Source of the DNA: a virus
Reading direction: 5' to 3' (one strand)
IMG/VR virus record: IMGVR_UViG_3300017605_000804
Span: 1 to 46,905 of that record
Length of the DNA stretch: 46,905 nucleotides
Shown here: positions 8,590-16,305 of the stretch, in pieces
Layout of the letters: each line of letters begins with the position of its first letter
Position numbering within the stretch: position 1 is the first letter of the stretch
Made by a program: the position numbers and the translations under genes
Notes under the pieces: model-generated
Database searches by the model: none
Told to the model about the DNA's origin: nothing
Seen by the model: the letters and a program-made list of their open reading frames with translations, nothing else

Positions 8590-8951
8590 GCGTTTGCGGC
8601 CTTTCCGGAGTCGAGCCCGCGCAGGGGCAGGGCGAGCTGGTTGGGGTCGTTGCGGGTGAGGTTGCCGGAGTTGTCGTGGAAGAACACCGAGCTCGGCGAG
8701 TCGTCATCCGACTTGGGCGCCTTGACGGCGGTGGTGCCGGTGACGACAAGATTGGTGGTGTTGCCCGGCTTGATCGGCGCGACCGTCAACGTGAGCGTGA
8801 GGGAGCCTTTCTTGCCGGTGTCGGTGACAGCGGTGACGAGGTCCTGTAGCTGTTCGCTGACGCGGGTGTGGAAGGCGCCGGCGGCGATCTCCTGGAGGGT
8901 CGCGGCGAACGGCTTGATGGTGCGGCCGTCATCGGGTGGGCTGTTGTTCAC
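8586..8951 (-). CDS. conserved phage protein, 121 aa, DUF2303 partner
   Basis: Starts MNNSPPDDGRTIKPFAATLQ and ends LPLRGLDSGKAANA. The central SLTLTLTVAPIKPG segment is strongly beta. It is translationally coupled to the DUF2303 gene, so they probably act together. No catalytic motif is visible. Confidence 0.65.
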   Translation of the reverse strand: MNNSPPDDGRTIKPFAATLQEIAAGAFHTRVSEQLQDLVTAVTDTGKKGSLTLTLTVAPIKPGNTTNLVVTGTTAVKAPKSDDDSPSSVFFHDNSGNLTRNDPNQLALPLRGLDSGKAANA

Positions 8952-9021
8952 GTCTGTCCAATCTGGTCGGTCAGGTGGCTGGTTGTCTTGTGGTGCCTCG
9001 AAATGTCCGCGAGGTGCCGGG

Positions 9022-9477
9022 CTATGTCCGTTGGATCTCCCACCGCTGCCGTGGGATCAGCTGCGACCCATTGGGCTCACGCGGGCGTCCGGGCGTGTCC
9101 CAACCGGAACGAGCGGGCAACTCGGCCACGCGGATCCATCCGGCGGCGCGCAGGCTCGTGCCGGGTTCGGTGGTGAGGGTGTAGGTGATGGCTCGCTGGT
9201 AGCCGAGTGCTTTGGCAGCTCGCCAGCAGGCGCCGTAGAGCATTGAGCAGGCGTGCGGTGTGCCGTCGGTACAGACGCGGGTGACTTCGATGGTGTGGCC
9301 GTCGTCGAGGGCGCGGGCAACGGGCCGGCCAGCGGTGGCCACGCCCACGAGTTCGCCGGCGGAGGAGACTCCGACGGCGAATCGGTAGCCCTGCGGTCGG
9401 CGGGCGTGGCGGTGTAGGCGTCGGATGAAGTCGACTGCCTGGTCGCGGGTTACGGCCGTCAACTCGAGGGTGGTCAC
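9022..9477 (-). CDS. XF1762-type GNAT-like acyltransferase
   Basis: 151 residues beginning at a GTG that overlaps the previous stop (GTGA). The pattern LHRHARRPQGYRFAVGV, RPVARALDDG, EVTRVCTDGTPHACSMLYG and a C-terminal GTSLRAAGW matches the XF1762 group of GNAT-fold putative N-acyltransferases found in phages. The substrate is unknown. A longer frame exists upstream, but the GTG at 9477 fits the overlap pattern. Confidence 0.75.
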   Translation of the reverse strand: MTTLELTAVTRDQAVDFIRRLHRHARRPQGYRFAVGVSSAGELVGVATAGRPVARALDDGHTIEVTRVCTDGTPHACSMLYGACWRAAKALGYQRAITYTLTTEPGTSLRAAGWIRVAELPARSGWDTPGRPREPNGSQLIPRQRWEIQRT

Positions 9478-9662
9478 GATTCTGCCCTCGCCCAGGTTTG
9501 GCCGCCGTCGGTCGAGGTGACCAGTTCGTAGCACCGACTGTCGGCGGCGAGGCGCGCGATGGTTTCCCGATCTTGCCCTTCGGCGTAGATGTGGCCTGCG
9601 CGGTGACCGACCGGGTCAGGGTCGGTGCAGCGCAGCCCGTACAGGACGGTGTTGGTCGTCAT
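9474..9662 (-). CDS. small hypothetical protein, 62 aa
   Basis: Starts MTTNTVLYGLRCTDPDP. Compact, with C12 and C44 and a TSTDGGQTWARAE end. Its start codon lies in the left copy of the 27-bp repeat flanking the HNH-like cassette. Before insertion of that cassette its start would have overlapped the helicase stop directly. Confidence 0.6.
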   Translation of the reverse strand: MTTNTVLYGLRCTDPDPVGHRAGHIYAEGQDRETIARLAADSRCYELVTSTDGGQTWARAES

Positions 9663-10074
9663 GCGGTGATCACCCCGTTGAGCTCCTGTCGGTCAAATCG
9701 GTAATGGCAGACCTTGCACAGCACGAGATACCGCGCCGGGTCGGTGCTATACGGGAAGCCGGTTTCCAGGTCGATCAGCTGGTTCGGATCGGTGCGGTCG
9801 TATGCCCAGTCCTCGGCGTCACCGGCGCAGTGCTCGCACGGGTGCCTTGCCGCCGGGCCACGGAGGCGGTAGAGGCGATGGTGGACCGCGGTGTACTTCG
9901 CCGCGTCGCCCTTCCAGCGCCCGTTCGCGGGGCCATTCGTGTTGCGAACCATGGTCGCGTCCCCGGTCCGGCGTCGGCGCATGTAGTGCTTCTGGCACAG
10001 CCCTAGCGCCTTAACTGGCGTTGTGCATTCGTTCACGGTGCACGGAATCGTCATGCGGTGATCACCCCGTTGAG
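9656..10074. repeat. 27-bp direct repeats bounding HNH-like cassette
   Basis: A perfect 27-bp sequence occurs at 9656-9682 and 10048-10074, 392 bp apart. It begins TCGTCATGCGGTGATC and ends CGTTGAG. Each copy contains a stop codon, the preceding NGVITA coding sequence and the ATG of the next gene. The 392-bp unit contains the complete 131-aa Zn/HNH-like gene, as expected for a cassette inserted with target duplication. Confidence 0.9.
9659..10054 (-). CDS. HNH-like zinc-finger protein on inserted cassette
   Basis: 131 residues with an N-terminal zinc finger (Cys5, Cys10, Cys20, His23; CTVNEC...LCQKHYMRRRR) and a C-terminal HPCEHCAG...LCKVCHYRFD pair typical of HNH/homing nuclease relatives. 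The catalytic His pattern is weak, so it may be a degenerate or divergent nuclease. Its C-terminus (LNGVITA) is identical to that of the upstream helicase because both lie in the 27-bp direct repeat. It is probably a mobile homing-type insertion. Confidence 0.75.
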   Translation of the reverse strand: MTIPCTVNECTTPVKALGLCQKHYMRRRRTGDATMVRNTNGPANGRWKGDAAKYTAVHHRLYRLRGPAARHPCEHCAGDAEDWAYDRTDPNQLIDLETGFPYSTDPARYLVLCKVCHYRFDRQELNGVITA

Positions 10075-11445
10075 GGCTGGCACGATCACGGCCTGGTGCG
10101 ACGCTCTCGTTATGGCTGTGTAAAGCCATCTACGCCCGTTGACGTGTCCTTCGATCGCTGCGACCTCAGGCCCGGCGACCTTGGCGTGTTCGCGGTATGC
10201 GGCGCCGTAGAACACCGACGACTCGTCGATGACCAAAACCTTTGGCCATTGGGACCCTTGGCTTTTGTGGGTGGTGATGGCCTGCCCGAACGTGGCGGCG
10301 ACGATGGTGCCGCGGCCTTCGCGTTTCGCGGTCTTCTCGCCTTCCAGGTCCTTGAACCCGCATGCCCAGGTGGTGAGCCAGCGTTCGAGGCCTTCGTCGT
10401 CGCGGACGAGTAGCCGGTGCCGGTCTTCGCGGTCGGCGGGTGCGGTGTCCAACACTTCGAACTGCTGGCCGTTGAAGACTTCGGCCTCGGACGAGTTGGC
10501 GAGCACGATGATCCGGTCACCGCGCTGCGGCGGGCCGGACAGGCCGCGTAGGGCGCGTAGGAGGTGCACGGCCTGCCACCGCGTGGCGTTGCGGCCCACG
10601 AGAACCTGGTCGAAGGCGAGTAATTCCGCCACGGTGAGGCGGTTGATGCGGCCGGAGTCACCGTCGCGGCCGGGCACTCCGTAGTCGCGGCGGCCCGGTT
10701 CGCTGTCGCGGATCGCGGTCGCCATCCTCGTGACCGGGCTGTCGAGCGCCGACCGGTGAATCTCGGTCAGCAGGTGGTCGGCCGGGGCGTTGATGAACCA
10801 TCCGCCGCCGTCGACGGGCGGCAGCTGCGCCGGGTCACCCAAGCAGAGCACCTTGCAGTCGTAGGACAGCAAGTCCTTGGCCATTTGCTCACCGACCATC
10901 GACACCTCATCAAGCACAAGCAGCGAGGTGAACTCGAGTTCGGACTCTTCACGCAGGATCCAGTCGGGAGAATCGGCCTTCGCTTGTTCCCGTTTGATGT
11001 CGGCGAGCAACTCGGCACGCTCGAGGTCACCGACCTCGGCCAGCTTGGCACGCAGCTCATTGAGGTGTGCGCGTACCTTTTCCACAGGCTGGTAGATCAG
11101 GCTGTGGACAGTCGACGCCCCCTCGCAACCCTTGGTACGCAACACGTAGGCCGCTTTGCCGGTGAAGGCGCCGTACGAAACCCTTTGCAGGCCGAGCTGA
11201 TCCACGATGTGCCGGGCAAGGCTGGTTTTTCCGGTGCCCGCATAGCCGAACAAACGAAAGATCTGCCTGCTGTCGTCGGCGAACCAGTCGGTGATTTTGT
11301 CAATTGCCTGCTGCTGCTGCGGTTGCGGCGTGAAGTCGCCGACAGCGACAGCCGCGATTGCTGGCGCAGACGTCGGCGTGACGTCGGCGCCAACCAGATC
11401 ACGCAATACGGTTTCATTTTCGAAGGTGAACAAGGGCACCGTCAT
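10051..11445 (-). CDS. RecD/Dda-like SF1 DNA helicase
   Basis: 464 residues. Walker A GYAGTGKT (residues 67-74), Walker B LLVLDEVSMV, the motif GDPAQLPPV, and late motifs ITTHKSQGSQWPKVLVIDES and LYTAITRAS together define an SF1B helicase of the RecD2/Dda group. It would load on ssDNA and unwind 5'-3' during phage replication or recombination. The start overlaps the 51-aa gene by ATGA. The last seven codons lie in the 27-bp repeat. Confidence 0.9.
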   Translation of the reverse strand: MTVPLFTFENETVLRDLVGADVTPTSAPAIAAVAVGDFTPQPQQQQAIDKITDWFADDSRQIFRLFGYAGTGKTSLARHIVDQLGLQRVSYGAFTGKAAYVLRTKGCEGASTVHSLIYQPVEKVRAHLNELRAKLAEVGDLERAELLADIKREQAKADSPDWILREESELEFTSLLVLDEVSMVGEQMAKDLLSYDCKVLCLGDPAQLPPVDGGGWFINAPADHLLTEIHRSALDSPVTRMATAIRDSEPGRRDYGVPGRDGDSGRINRLTVAELLAFDQVLVGRNATRWQAVHLLRALRGLSGPPQRGDRIIVLANSSEAEVFNGQQFEVLDTAPADREDRHRLLVRDDEGLERWLTTWACGFKDLEGEKTAKREGRGTIVAATFGQAITTHKSQGSQWPKVLVIDESSVFYGAAYREHAKVAGPEVAAIEGHVNGRRWLYTAITRASHQAVIVPALNGVITA

Positions 11446-11597
11446 CGCTGCCGCCCCGATCGCTTGGGACGCAGGCGAAGCGTCACGCCCCGGCGGACGA
11501 TGGACACCTTGCGCAGCTCGATCAACAACTCACGCTTGAATGTCCGGCTGTTCGGGCAGCTCGGGTCGTCGGGCATCAACGCGTCGAGCTGGCTCAC
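11442..11597 (-). CDS. small basic protein, 51 aa
   Basis: Begins at GTG (GTGA overlap with the NUDIX stop) and ends in a strongly basic run (RLRPKRSGRQR). It may bind nucleic acid by charge alone; there is no recognisable fold. Coupled to both neighbours. Confidence 0.5.
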   Translation of the reverse strand: MSQLDALMPDDPSCPNSRTFKRELLIELRKVSIVRRGVTLRLRPKRSGRQR

Positions 11598-12097
11598 TTG
11601 GGGCGCCTCCCTGACTCGCGGTAGACGGGCAGCATCAGGGCGCTGGCGGCCAGCCGGGCGGCGATGATGCGGCGGTGCAGCAGCGGCGCATCCTTGGTGC
11701 GCTCGGCGATCTGGGCCGGGGTGCACCAGTCCCACGAGCGCAGCTCACCCGGGTCCAAGCGGATGTCGACGTCGACGTCCAGCTGCCCGCCGTCGAACAC
11801 GAACCGCAGGCCTTCGCCAGCGTTGGGGCGGGGTGGGAGGTAGTCGACCACGAGGAGCCGGCCGGGTCGGATGTCGAGGCCGAGTTCTTCTTTGACCTCG
11901 CGTTGTGCTGCGGCCCATGGGGATTCGCCTGCCTCGAGGATGCCGTCCGGCAAATCCCAGTACGGCTTATATGTGGGCTCGACGAGCAGCACCCGGTCGT
12001 GCTCGTCGACGAACAGGACGCCGGCGGCGACCGGCAGCGCGTGCCGATCGGGATGCGTGCGGCCGGGGAGAACGATCCCGCCGGGCTGAACCTTCAT
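11594..12097 (-). CDS. NUDIX hydrolase
   Basis: 167 residues with a complete Nudix box at about 52-74, GILEAGESPWAAAQREVKEE followed by LGL, matching GX5EX7REUXEEXGU. Nudix enzymes hydrolyse nucleoside diphosphate derivatives, such as damaged dNTPs, NADH or ADP-ribose. The substrate cannot be read here. ADP-ribose or NAD turnover would be notable given the virion ART protein, but that link is speculation. The start at 12097 is fixed by the ATGA overlap; the long in-frame extension upstream is spurious. Confidence 0.9.
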   Translation of the reverse strand: MKVQPGGIVLPGRTHPDRHALPVAAGVLFVDEHDRVLLVEPTYKPYWDLPDGILEAGESPWAAAQREVKEELGLDIRPGRLLVVDYLPPRPNAGEGLRFVFDGGQLDVDVDIRLDPGELRSWDWCTPAQIAERTKDAPLLHRRIIAARLAASALMLPVYRESGRRPK

Positions 12098-12495
12098 CGA
12101 CTCACCGCCTTGACTGGGGTGGTGCTGCGCGCGGCGTCGCGCATCGCTGCGGCCACGCTGGCGACCGTCGCGCCGGGCGCCTCGCACAGCCGGTCGATCT
12201 CGGCGAGCATGCCGTCGCCGTATCCGCCGAGCGAGATGTCGAGGCGGCGTAGGGCGGCCCAGTACGGGCGGCCGGTTGTCCGGTCGACGGGGATGCCGCC
12301 GTGCTCCCAGGGGATTTGCTCGGGTGCCGGCCATAGGGCGTTGCGTAGCGCGGCGTATGGGTCGCTGCGGCCGGCGATGTAGTCGGCTGCGACACGGTCG
12401 GCGCGGGTGAGGCCGGCGGATTGCTCGAGGATGTCGGCGGCGACGAGCAGGGCGCCCCAGGCGGTGGTGGGAGGCTGGCGTTTCGGCTGCGTCAT
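12094..12495 (-). CDS. hypothetical protein, 133 aa
   Basis: Starts MTQPKRQPPTTAWGALLVAA; mostly helical with a central WPAPEQIPWEHGGIPVD segment. A loose similarity to DUF6197-type proteins is possible but not secure. Coupled by overlaps on both sides. Confidence 0.6.
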   Translation of the reverse strand: MTQPKRQPPTTAWGALLVAADILEQSAGLTRADRVAADYIAGRSDPYAALRNALWPAPEQIPWEHGGIPVDRTTGRPYWAALRRLDISLGGYGDGMLAEIDRLCEAPGATVASVAAAMRDAARSTTPVKAVSR

Positions 12496-12704
12496 GGCGC
12501 GACCGCCTTGCGGCGCTTGGCGAATGCCTCGCGGACTTCCTCCGCGCGCAGGCCTGCGGACAGGACCTTGTATGCCTTGGCGGTGAGCAGGTCTAGCGCC
12601 TCGCCAACGCGCTCGTCGCTGATCGGCCCGGCGTGGTTGGGGATGCCGAGGACGTAGCGGGCAACCGTGTTGACGGCGTTCGCTTCACTGATCGACATCG
12701 TCAT
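12492..12704 (-). CDS. small helical protein, 70 aa
   Basis: Starts MTMSISEANAVNTVARYVLG and ends AFAKRRKAVAP. A predominantly helical, soluble small protein with no motif. GGTGAG lies just upstream of the ATG. Confidence 0.6.
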   Translation of the reverse strand: MTMSISEANAVNTVARYVLGIPNHAGPISDERVGEALDLLTAKAYKVLSAGLRAEEVREAFAKRRKAVAP

Positions 12705-12840
12705 CAGTTCTCACCGCCCGGTTCGTGCTGGTTGTAGACGGTCCCGCCGCGACGGCCGCGGCCGGAGGCTGCCTTCGGCGTTCGCCGGTGTCGGTGTCTA
12801 TGTAGTGGTGGGTTTTCCCACGGTTCACACGTTTGATCAC
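12685..12840 (-). CDS. small hypothetical protein, 51 aa
   Basis: Begins at GTG (GTGA overlap), reading VIKRVNRGKTHHYIDTDTG. It overlaps the next gene by 20 bases. An alternative frame also ends at this junction (TGATG), so this call is less certain than its neighbours. The RGKTHHYID opening looks like real protein sequence. Confidence 0.45.
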   Translation of the reverse strand: MIKRVNRGKTHHYIDTDTGERRRQPPAAAVAAGPSTTSTNRAVRTDDDVDQ

Positions 12841-13262
12841 TGGTGGTCGTCTCCGTTGTTGGCCCGCTGGGCGGGGAGCTGGATGGTGGGCCCGTCGCGG
12901 CGGATGACTGCGGGGCGGCCGGGCAGGGTGTGCGGCGTCGTCGGCGATTCGGCGCCGGCCGCCCGGTCGGCAAAGCCGTTGCGGTGTGGGCTGGCCTCGG
13001 GCCGGTCGATGATCGGAAGCAGCATCGTCGGCGAGTCCCACGCCTCCCGGACCGGCCGCCGCATCCGGGCGTCGCGGCGGTCAGCAGCCACGGCCAGCGG
13101 CCACAGCACCGCCACCACCACGACCGGGATCGCCGCGAAAGCCGGGTGCACGACAACGGCCAGCCCTGCGCCGGCGACGGCCGCCACCATGGCGACCGCG
13201 CCGGCGGCGATGCCGCAGCCGTGCAGGGACAGCCACAGCAGCCGGACGAGCACGCTGTTCAT
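12837..13262 (-). CDS. membrane protein, 141 aa, two TM segments
   Basis: Two hydrophobic helices at about residues 10-35 and 38-60, followed by a soluble Arg/Pro-rich tail of about 80 residues that is probably cytoplasmic. The start at 13262 is fixed by ATGA overlap. Function unknown. Confidence 0.6.
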   Translation of the reverse strand: MNSVLVRLLWLSLHGCGIAAGAVAMVAAVAGAGLAVVVHPAFAAIPVVVVAVLWPLAVAADRRDARMRRPVREAWDSPTMLLPIIDRPEASPHRNGFADRAAGAESPTTPHTLPGRPAVIRRDGPTIQLPAQRANNGDDHQ

Positions 13263-13675
13263 GCGGCGGCTCCGGCGAGGGCCAAGAAGCGGGACCGGGC
13301 TCCGACCCTGGGCCGCCGGGGTGCCGGCGGCAGGGTGATGGCCACCCGCAGCCGCAGCCCATCGGGGGTGTCGACCCACGACGCCGGGCGGACCGGCTCG
13401 GCCGGCCGGGCGGCCGGCTCGGGCAGCAGGTACCCCCACGGCCCCCACCCGAAGCTGCTCGGGGCGAGCGCTTCGGCCAGGCGCCGTTCGGCGGCGATGA
13501 CCGCGGCGGCCTCGCGCAGGGTGCGGCGGATCTGCTCAAGGTGGGCCTCGTGGGCGGCGGCTCTGGCGGCTTCGGCCTCCCGTTCGCGGTCGACGCGGCG
13601 CTGCGCATCATGCTGGCGGCGGCGGATCTCCTTGCCCAGACCGGATTTCTTGCTGTGCTCACTCTTTCGCGCCAT
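13259..13675 (-). CDS. coiled-coil protein, 138 aa
   Basis: MARKSEHSKKSGLGKEIRRR opens a highly charged Arg/Glu/Ala helix (about 15-80), then a Gly/Pro/Trp-rich C-terminal part. The ATG at 13675 has GGAGG eight bases upstream, better than the GTG at 13684. No family recognised. Confidence 0.55.
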   Translation of the reverse strand: MARKSEHSKKSGLGKEIRRRQHDAQRRVDREREAEAARAAAHEAHLEQIRRTLREAAAVIAAERRLAEALAPSSFGWGPWGYLLPEPAARPAEPVRPASWVDTPDGLRLRVAITLPPAPRRPRVGARSRFLALAGAAA

Positions 13676-13982
13676 TGCGGTCACCTCCAGCGGTCGTGAT
13701 GGCGTTGAGGGCGTCGGTGATTGGGGCCACCGCGTTGCGGGCGACGGCCAGGGCGAGCAGGGTGCGTTGTCCCCAGGTCAGCCGGTAGGTCGGCCGGTCG
13801 GTGGGGTCGATTGCCGCCCACAGCTCGCCCAGGCTCTGCCACTGCGCGGCGAGCTGGCGGCGGGAGACGGCGATGCGGGCGATCTCGTAGCGGTGCCACA
13901 GGGCGATCGCGCCGGCGGTGACCACACCACCGGCCAGGGCTGCGCCGAGCAGCGCGAGCAGGTCGATCAGCGGGTCACGCAT
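13659..13982 (-). CDS. membrane protein, 107 aa
   Basis: An N-terminal transmembrane helix (LIDLLALLGAALAGGVVTAG) followed by a helical soluble part. It overlaps the coiled-coil gene by about 17 bases. It belongs to a group of small membrane/coiled-coil genes at 12.8-14.0 kb that may form a complex, though nothing shows this directly. Confidence 0.6.
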   Translation of the reverse strand: MRDPLIDLLALLGAALAGGVVTAGAIALWHRYEIARIAVSRRQLAAQWQSLGELWAAIDPTDRPTYRLTWGQRTLLALAVARNAVAPITDALNAITTAGGDRNGAKE

Positions 13983-14169
13983 CCGTGGTCACCGCCTCTC
14001 CAGCGCGGCCCACTTGCCGCTGTGCTCGCTGGATGTCCCACGGCACGCCAGACATGCGGGAGATCCGGTCGGCGAGGTCGTCGAGCATGTGGCCGGGCAG
14101 GTCGGCGATCCGCCCACCCCATGCCCACAAGGCATCCACCGGCCACGGCCGGTACTGCTGCCGCTTCAT
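13975..14169 (-). CDS. small hypothetical protein, 64 aa
   Basis: Starts MKRQQYRPWPVDALWAWGG; amphipathic and helical (DLPGHMLDDLADRISRMSG). The start at 14169 is supported by ATGA overlap. No family recognised. Confidence 0.55.
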   Translation of the reverse strand: MKRQQYRPWPVDALWAWGGRIADLPGHMLDDLADRISRMSGVPWDIQRAQRQVGRAGEAVTTDA

Positions 14170-14300
14170 GACGCCCACTCCTGTTGCCACGCCTGGAAAT
14201 CGAGCGCGTCGTCGCAGTCGGCGCAGCAGCCCGGCGCCGGCGTGTACGCGCGGTTGGCGTCGGTTTCCTCGAAACCGGGAATGATGTCGGGGGTGATCAC
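14166..14300 (-). CDS. small Cys-rich protein, 44 aa
   Basis: GTG start in a GTGA overlap. PGCCADCDDALDF has three clustered cysteines, a possible metal site. Too small for more. Confidence 0.5.
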   Translation of the reverse strand: MITPDIIPGFEETDANRAYTPAPGCCADCDDALDFQAWQQEWAS

Positions 14301-14545
14301 CGGCCACCGTCCAGCGTGGACGCCGCGAACTCGCTGAGCAGCGCCGAGGCGCTGGCGATGGTGGCCGCGACCTGACGGTGGCGGCCGGCCTCGACCAGCC
14401 ACCCGATCCACTCGCAATCCGAGCCGCGTGACCGGCAGGCGGTGCCGAGCAGCTGCCCGGTGGCCGGGTGGCGTGCCTCGAGCCGGTCACGGCCGGTCTG
14501 CACGACCTCGACCCGCCGCATCGGGGTGACAAACGGGGTGCTCAC
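14297..14545 (-). CDS. hypothetical protein, 82 aa
   Basis: GTG start overlapping the 267-aa gene's stop. It reads VSTPFVTPMRRVEVVQTGRD, with two Cys at 47 and 54. Similar small proteins occur in actinophage early operons but have no known role. Confidence 0.5.
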   Translation of the reverse strand: MSTPFVTPMRRVEVVQTGRDRLEARHPATGQLLGTACRSRGSDCEWIGWLVEAGRHRQVAATIASASALLSEFAASTLDGGR

Positions 14546-15345
14546 GCCGCACCGCCGCACCGGCTCGCCTCGGGCTGGCCGTCGTGCGCCAGCCCGTCGA
14601 CGAACGTCACCGGCGTGGCGTCGGCCTCGTCGACGGGCTCGGCCGGTCCGGTCGCGCGCCACGAGGTGTTCTCCACGTACCGCAGCACCGTCCCGTCAAC
14701 GAGGACCAGGACGCCGGTGTCGCTCACGTTCGACGTGGCCTCGCGGTCGAACTCGGGCACGCCCTCGATCCAGTCCCACCAGTCGATGCCGTCGTCCGGA
14801 TCGCGGGTCAGCCGGTTCAGCTCGGTGACGATCTCGGCGACCCGCTCCGGCGCGATCGCATCGGGCAGGGAGATGTCCTCGGGCACGACCATCCGCGCGA
14901 TCGCCTCGGCCTCGTCCGGCTCGATCGGCTGCGGCGCAACGGTTTCGGCGGCCTCGCCGGCCGCCAGGTCCTCGGCGAACACATCCGGCGACGCGGGCTC
15001 GTCGACGGGCTGCACCGGCGGCGGGGCGATCGTCACGAACTCGACCCCGTAGTGACCCCCCGCGCAGTACTGGCCGCTGGCAGGCATCCGCGTCCGCAGC
15101 CCGGCCACGGCAGCCAGCTGGTCGACCATCGCCATCCAGGCGCCGGCGACGTTGGCCAACTGCTCGGCGCGGCTGAGCTCGCGCACGACGTCGACGGTCC
15201 AGGGCTGGGCGCTGGTGTAGGCGTCGCCGGTGGCGAGCAGCGCGGCGAGCATCTCGGCGCGGCCCTGGGTCAGGCCGGTGATGGTGTTGACCGGCTGCCC
15301 GTGCTCGTTTTTCTGGGTGAGGGTGTAGGTTGATGGCTGGTCCAT
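14542..15345 (-). CDS. acidic hypothetical protein, 267 aa
   Basis: Starts MDQPSTYTLTQKNEHGQPVN with GGAAGGACA upstream. The first third is helical, the middle is acidic and Pro/Glu-rich (probably disordered) and the end is mixed. The frame is open much further upstream as a proline-glycine repeat, which is only the shadow of the alanine repeat in the neighbouring gene. Function unknown. Confidence 0.65.
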   Translation of the reverse strand: MDQPSTYTLTQKNEHGQPVNTITGLTQGRAEMLAALLATGDAYTSAQPWTVDVVRELSRAEQLANVAGAWMAMVDQLAAVAGLRTRMPASGQYCAGGHYGVEFVTIAPPPVQPVDEPASPDVFAEDLAAGEAAETVAPQPIEPDEAEAIARMVVPEDISLPDAIAPERVAEIVTELNRLTRDPDDGIDWWDWIEGVPEFDREATSNVSDTGVLVLVDGTVLRYVENTSWRATGPAEPVDEADATPVTFVDGLAHDGQPEASRCGGAA

Positions 15346-15379
15346 GATCTTGTCCTTCCGTGGTTGGGTTGTGGTCCGG

Positions 15380-15404
15380 ATGGCCCCGGTTGCGTCGGGG
15401 CCAT
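15380..15404. other. 9-bp perfect hairpin
   Basis: ATGGCCCCG / CGGGGCCAT with a seven-base loop in the 73-bp gap between two early genes. No T-run. It is one of several hairpins that occupy nearly every true gap in this genome. Confidence 0.6.
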
Positions 15405-15418
15405 TTGTCTTTGTGTGG

Positions 15419-16276
15419 TCAGGCAGGGCGCACCATGCGGCCGAACAGGTCGATGGCGGAGTCCTGGAGGTGGTCGACGGTCGGGTTGAGGGCGGCCCCG
15501 GCGGCGTCCCTGGCGGCGGCCCCGGCGGCGGCCCTGGCGGCGGCCCAGGCGGCGTCCCCGGCGGCGGCCCAGGCGGCGTCCCTGGCGGCGTCCCTGGCGG
15601 CGGCCCTGGCGGCGGCCCAGGCGGCGGCCCTGGCGGCGGCCCCGGCGGCGGCCCAGGCGGCGTCCCTGGCGGCGGCCCCGGCGGCGGCCCCGGCGGCGGC
15701 CCTGGCGGCGGCCCCGGCGGCGGCCCCGGCGGCGGCCCCGGCGGCGGCCCAGGCGGCGGCCCAGGCGGCGTCCCAGGCGGCGGCCCAGGCGGCGGCCCAG
15801 GCGGCGTCCCAGGCGGCGGCCGCCTCATCCCTCGCCGCCCGCACCACCGGGCCAGCAGCCTGAGCAGCCACCAAATCCACAATCCGTCGCATGCCACGCA
15901 GCGCCTGCGCCTGCTCGGTCAGCCCAGCCAGGTCCAGCCACGCCGGGGTGTAGGTGCGGATCAGCCAATCCAGCGCCAGGTAGGAGCGGGCCTCGTCGAG
16001 GCCGTCGCCGGCGGTGCCGAGCATGGCCGGGATCAGCGGTACCAGCCGCTTGCGCTTACCGTCGGGTAGCAGGTCGTTGAGGTCGCGGCCGAAGCCGGCC
16101 AGCACCCGCGACACACAGGCCGGGTGGTCGGTCCAGGGTTCGCCGGCCATCCACGCGCATGCCTCGAGCAGGCACATCTCACCGGGACCGGGGGCGGTGC
16201 CGGTGGGTGCATGGTGTCCGCCTTTGTCGAGGCGCAGGGTGTCCAGGTCTAGCGGCCGGACGATGGTGACGCTCAT
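15419..16276 (-). CDS. alanine-tetrad repeat protein
   Basis: 285 residues. The N-terminal half (MCLLEACAWMAGEPWTDHPACVSRVL..., then a LIPAMLGTAGDG region and LDWLIRTYTPAWLDLAGL) matches an actinobacterial/phage family known to me only as uncharacterised. Residues 156-263 are 27 uninterrupted tetrads of the form [W/G/R]-[A/D]-A-A, so one side of a long helix carries Trp, Arg or Gly every fourth residue. The last 22 residues return to ordinary sequence. AAAGGA precedes the ATG. The repeat copy number probably varies between relatives. Confidence 0.8.
   Translation of the reverse strand: MSVTIVRPLDLDTLRLDKGGHHAPTGTAPGPGEMCLLEACAWMAGEPWTDHPACVSRVLAGFGRDLNDLLPDGKRKRLVPLIPAMLGTAGDGLDEARSYLALDWLIRTYTPAWLDLAGLTEQAQALRGMRRIVDLVAAQAAGPVVRAARDEAAAAWDAAWAAAWAAAWDAAWAAAWAAAGAAAGAAAGAAARAAAGAAAGAAARDAAWAAAGAAARAAAWAAARAAARDAARDAAWAAAGDAAWAAARAAAGAAARDAAGAALNPTVDHLQDSAIDLFGRMVRPA
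15488..15811. repeat. 27 x 12-bp GC-rich tandem repeat
   Basis: A 324-bp array of 12-bp units close to GCGGCCCNGGCG, in frame with the gene, giving 27 four-residue repeats. Variation is almost confined to the base that sets Trp/Gly/Arg and to the Ala/Asp position. The opposite strand reads as a GPG/PPG collagen-like shadow, which is not a gene. Confidence 0.9.
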
Positions 16277-16305
16277 AGGGTTTCCTTTCGTGGCTTAGGG
16301 TTTGT

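Noticed and set aside
15346-15897. PPG-repeat N-terminal extension of the 267-aa gene
   Set aside because: Another shadow of the same repeat; the ATG at 15345 has its own Shine-Dalgarno and starts normal protein.
15344-16069. Long plus-strand frame reading as a collagen-like GGP/GPG repeat protein
   Set aside because: It is the antisense shadow of the 12-bp alanine-tetrad array; the minus-strand gene has a Shine-Dalgarno, ordinary flanking domains and family resemblance.
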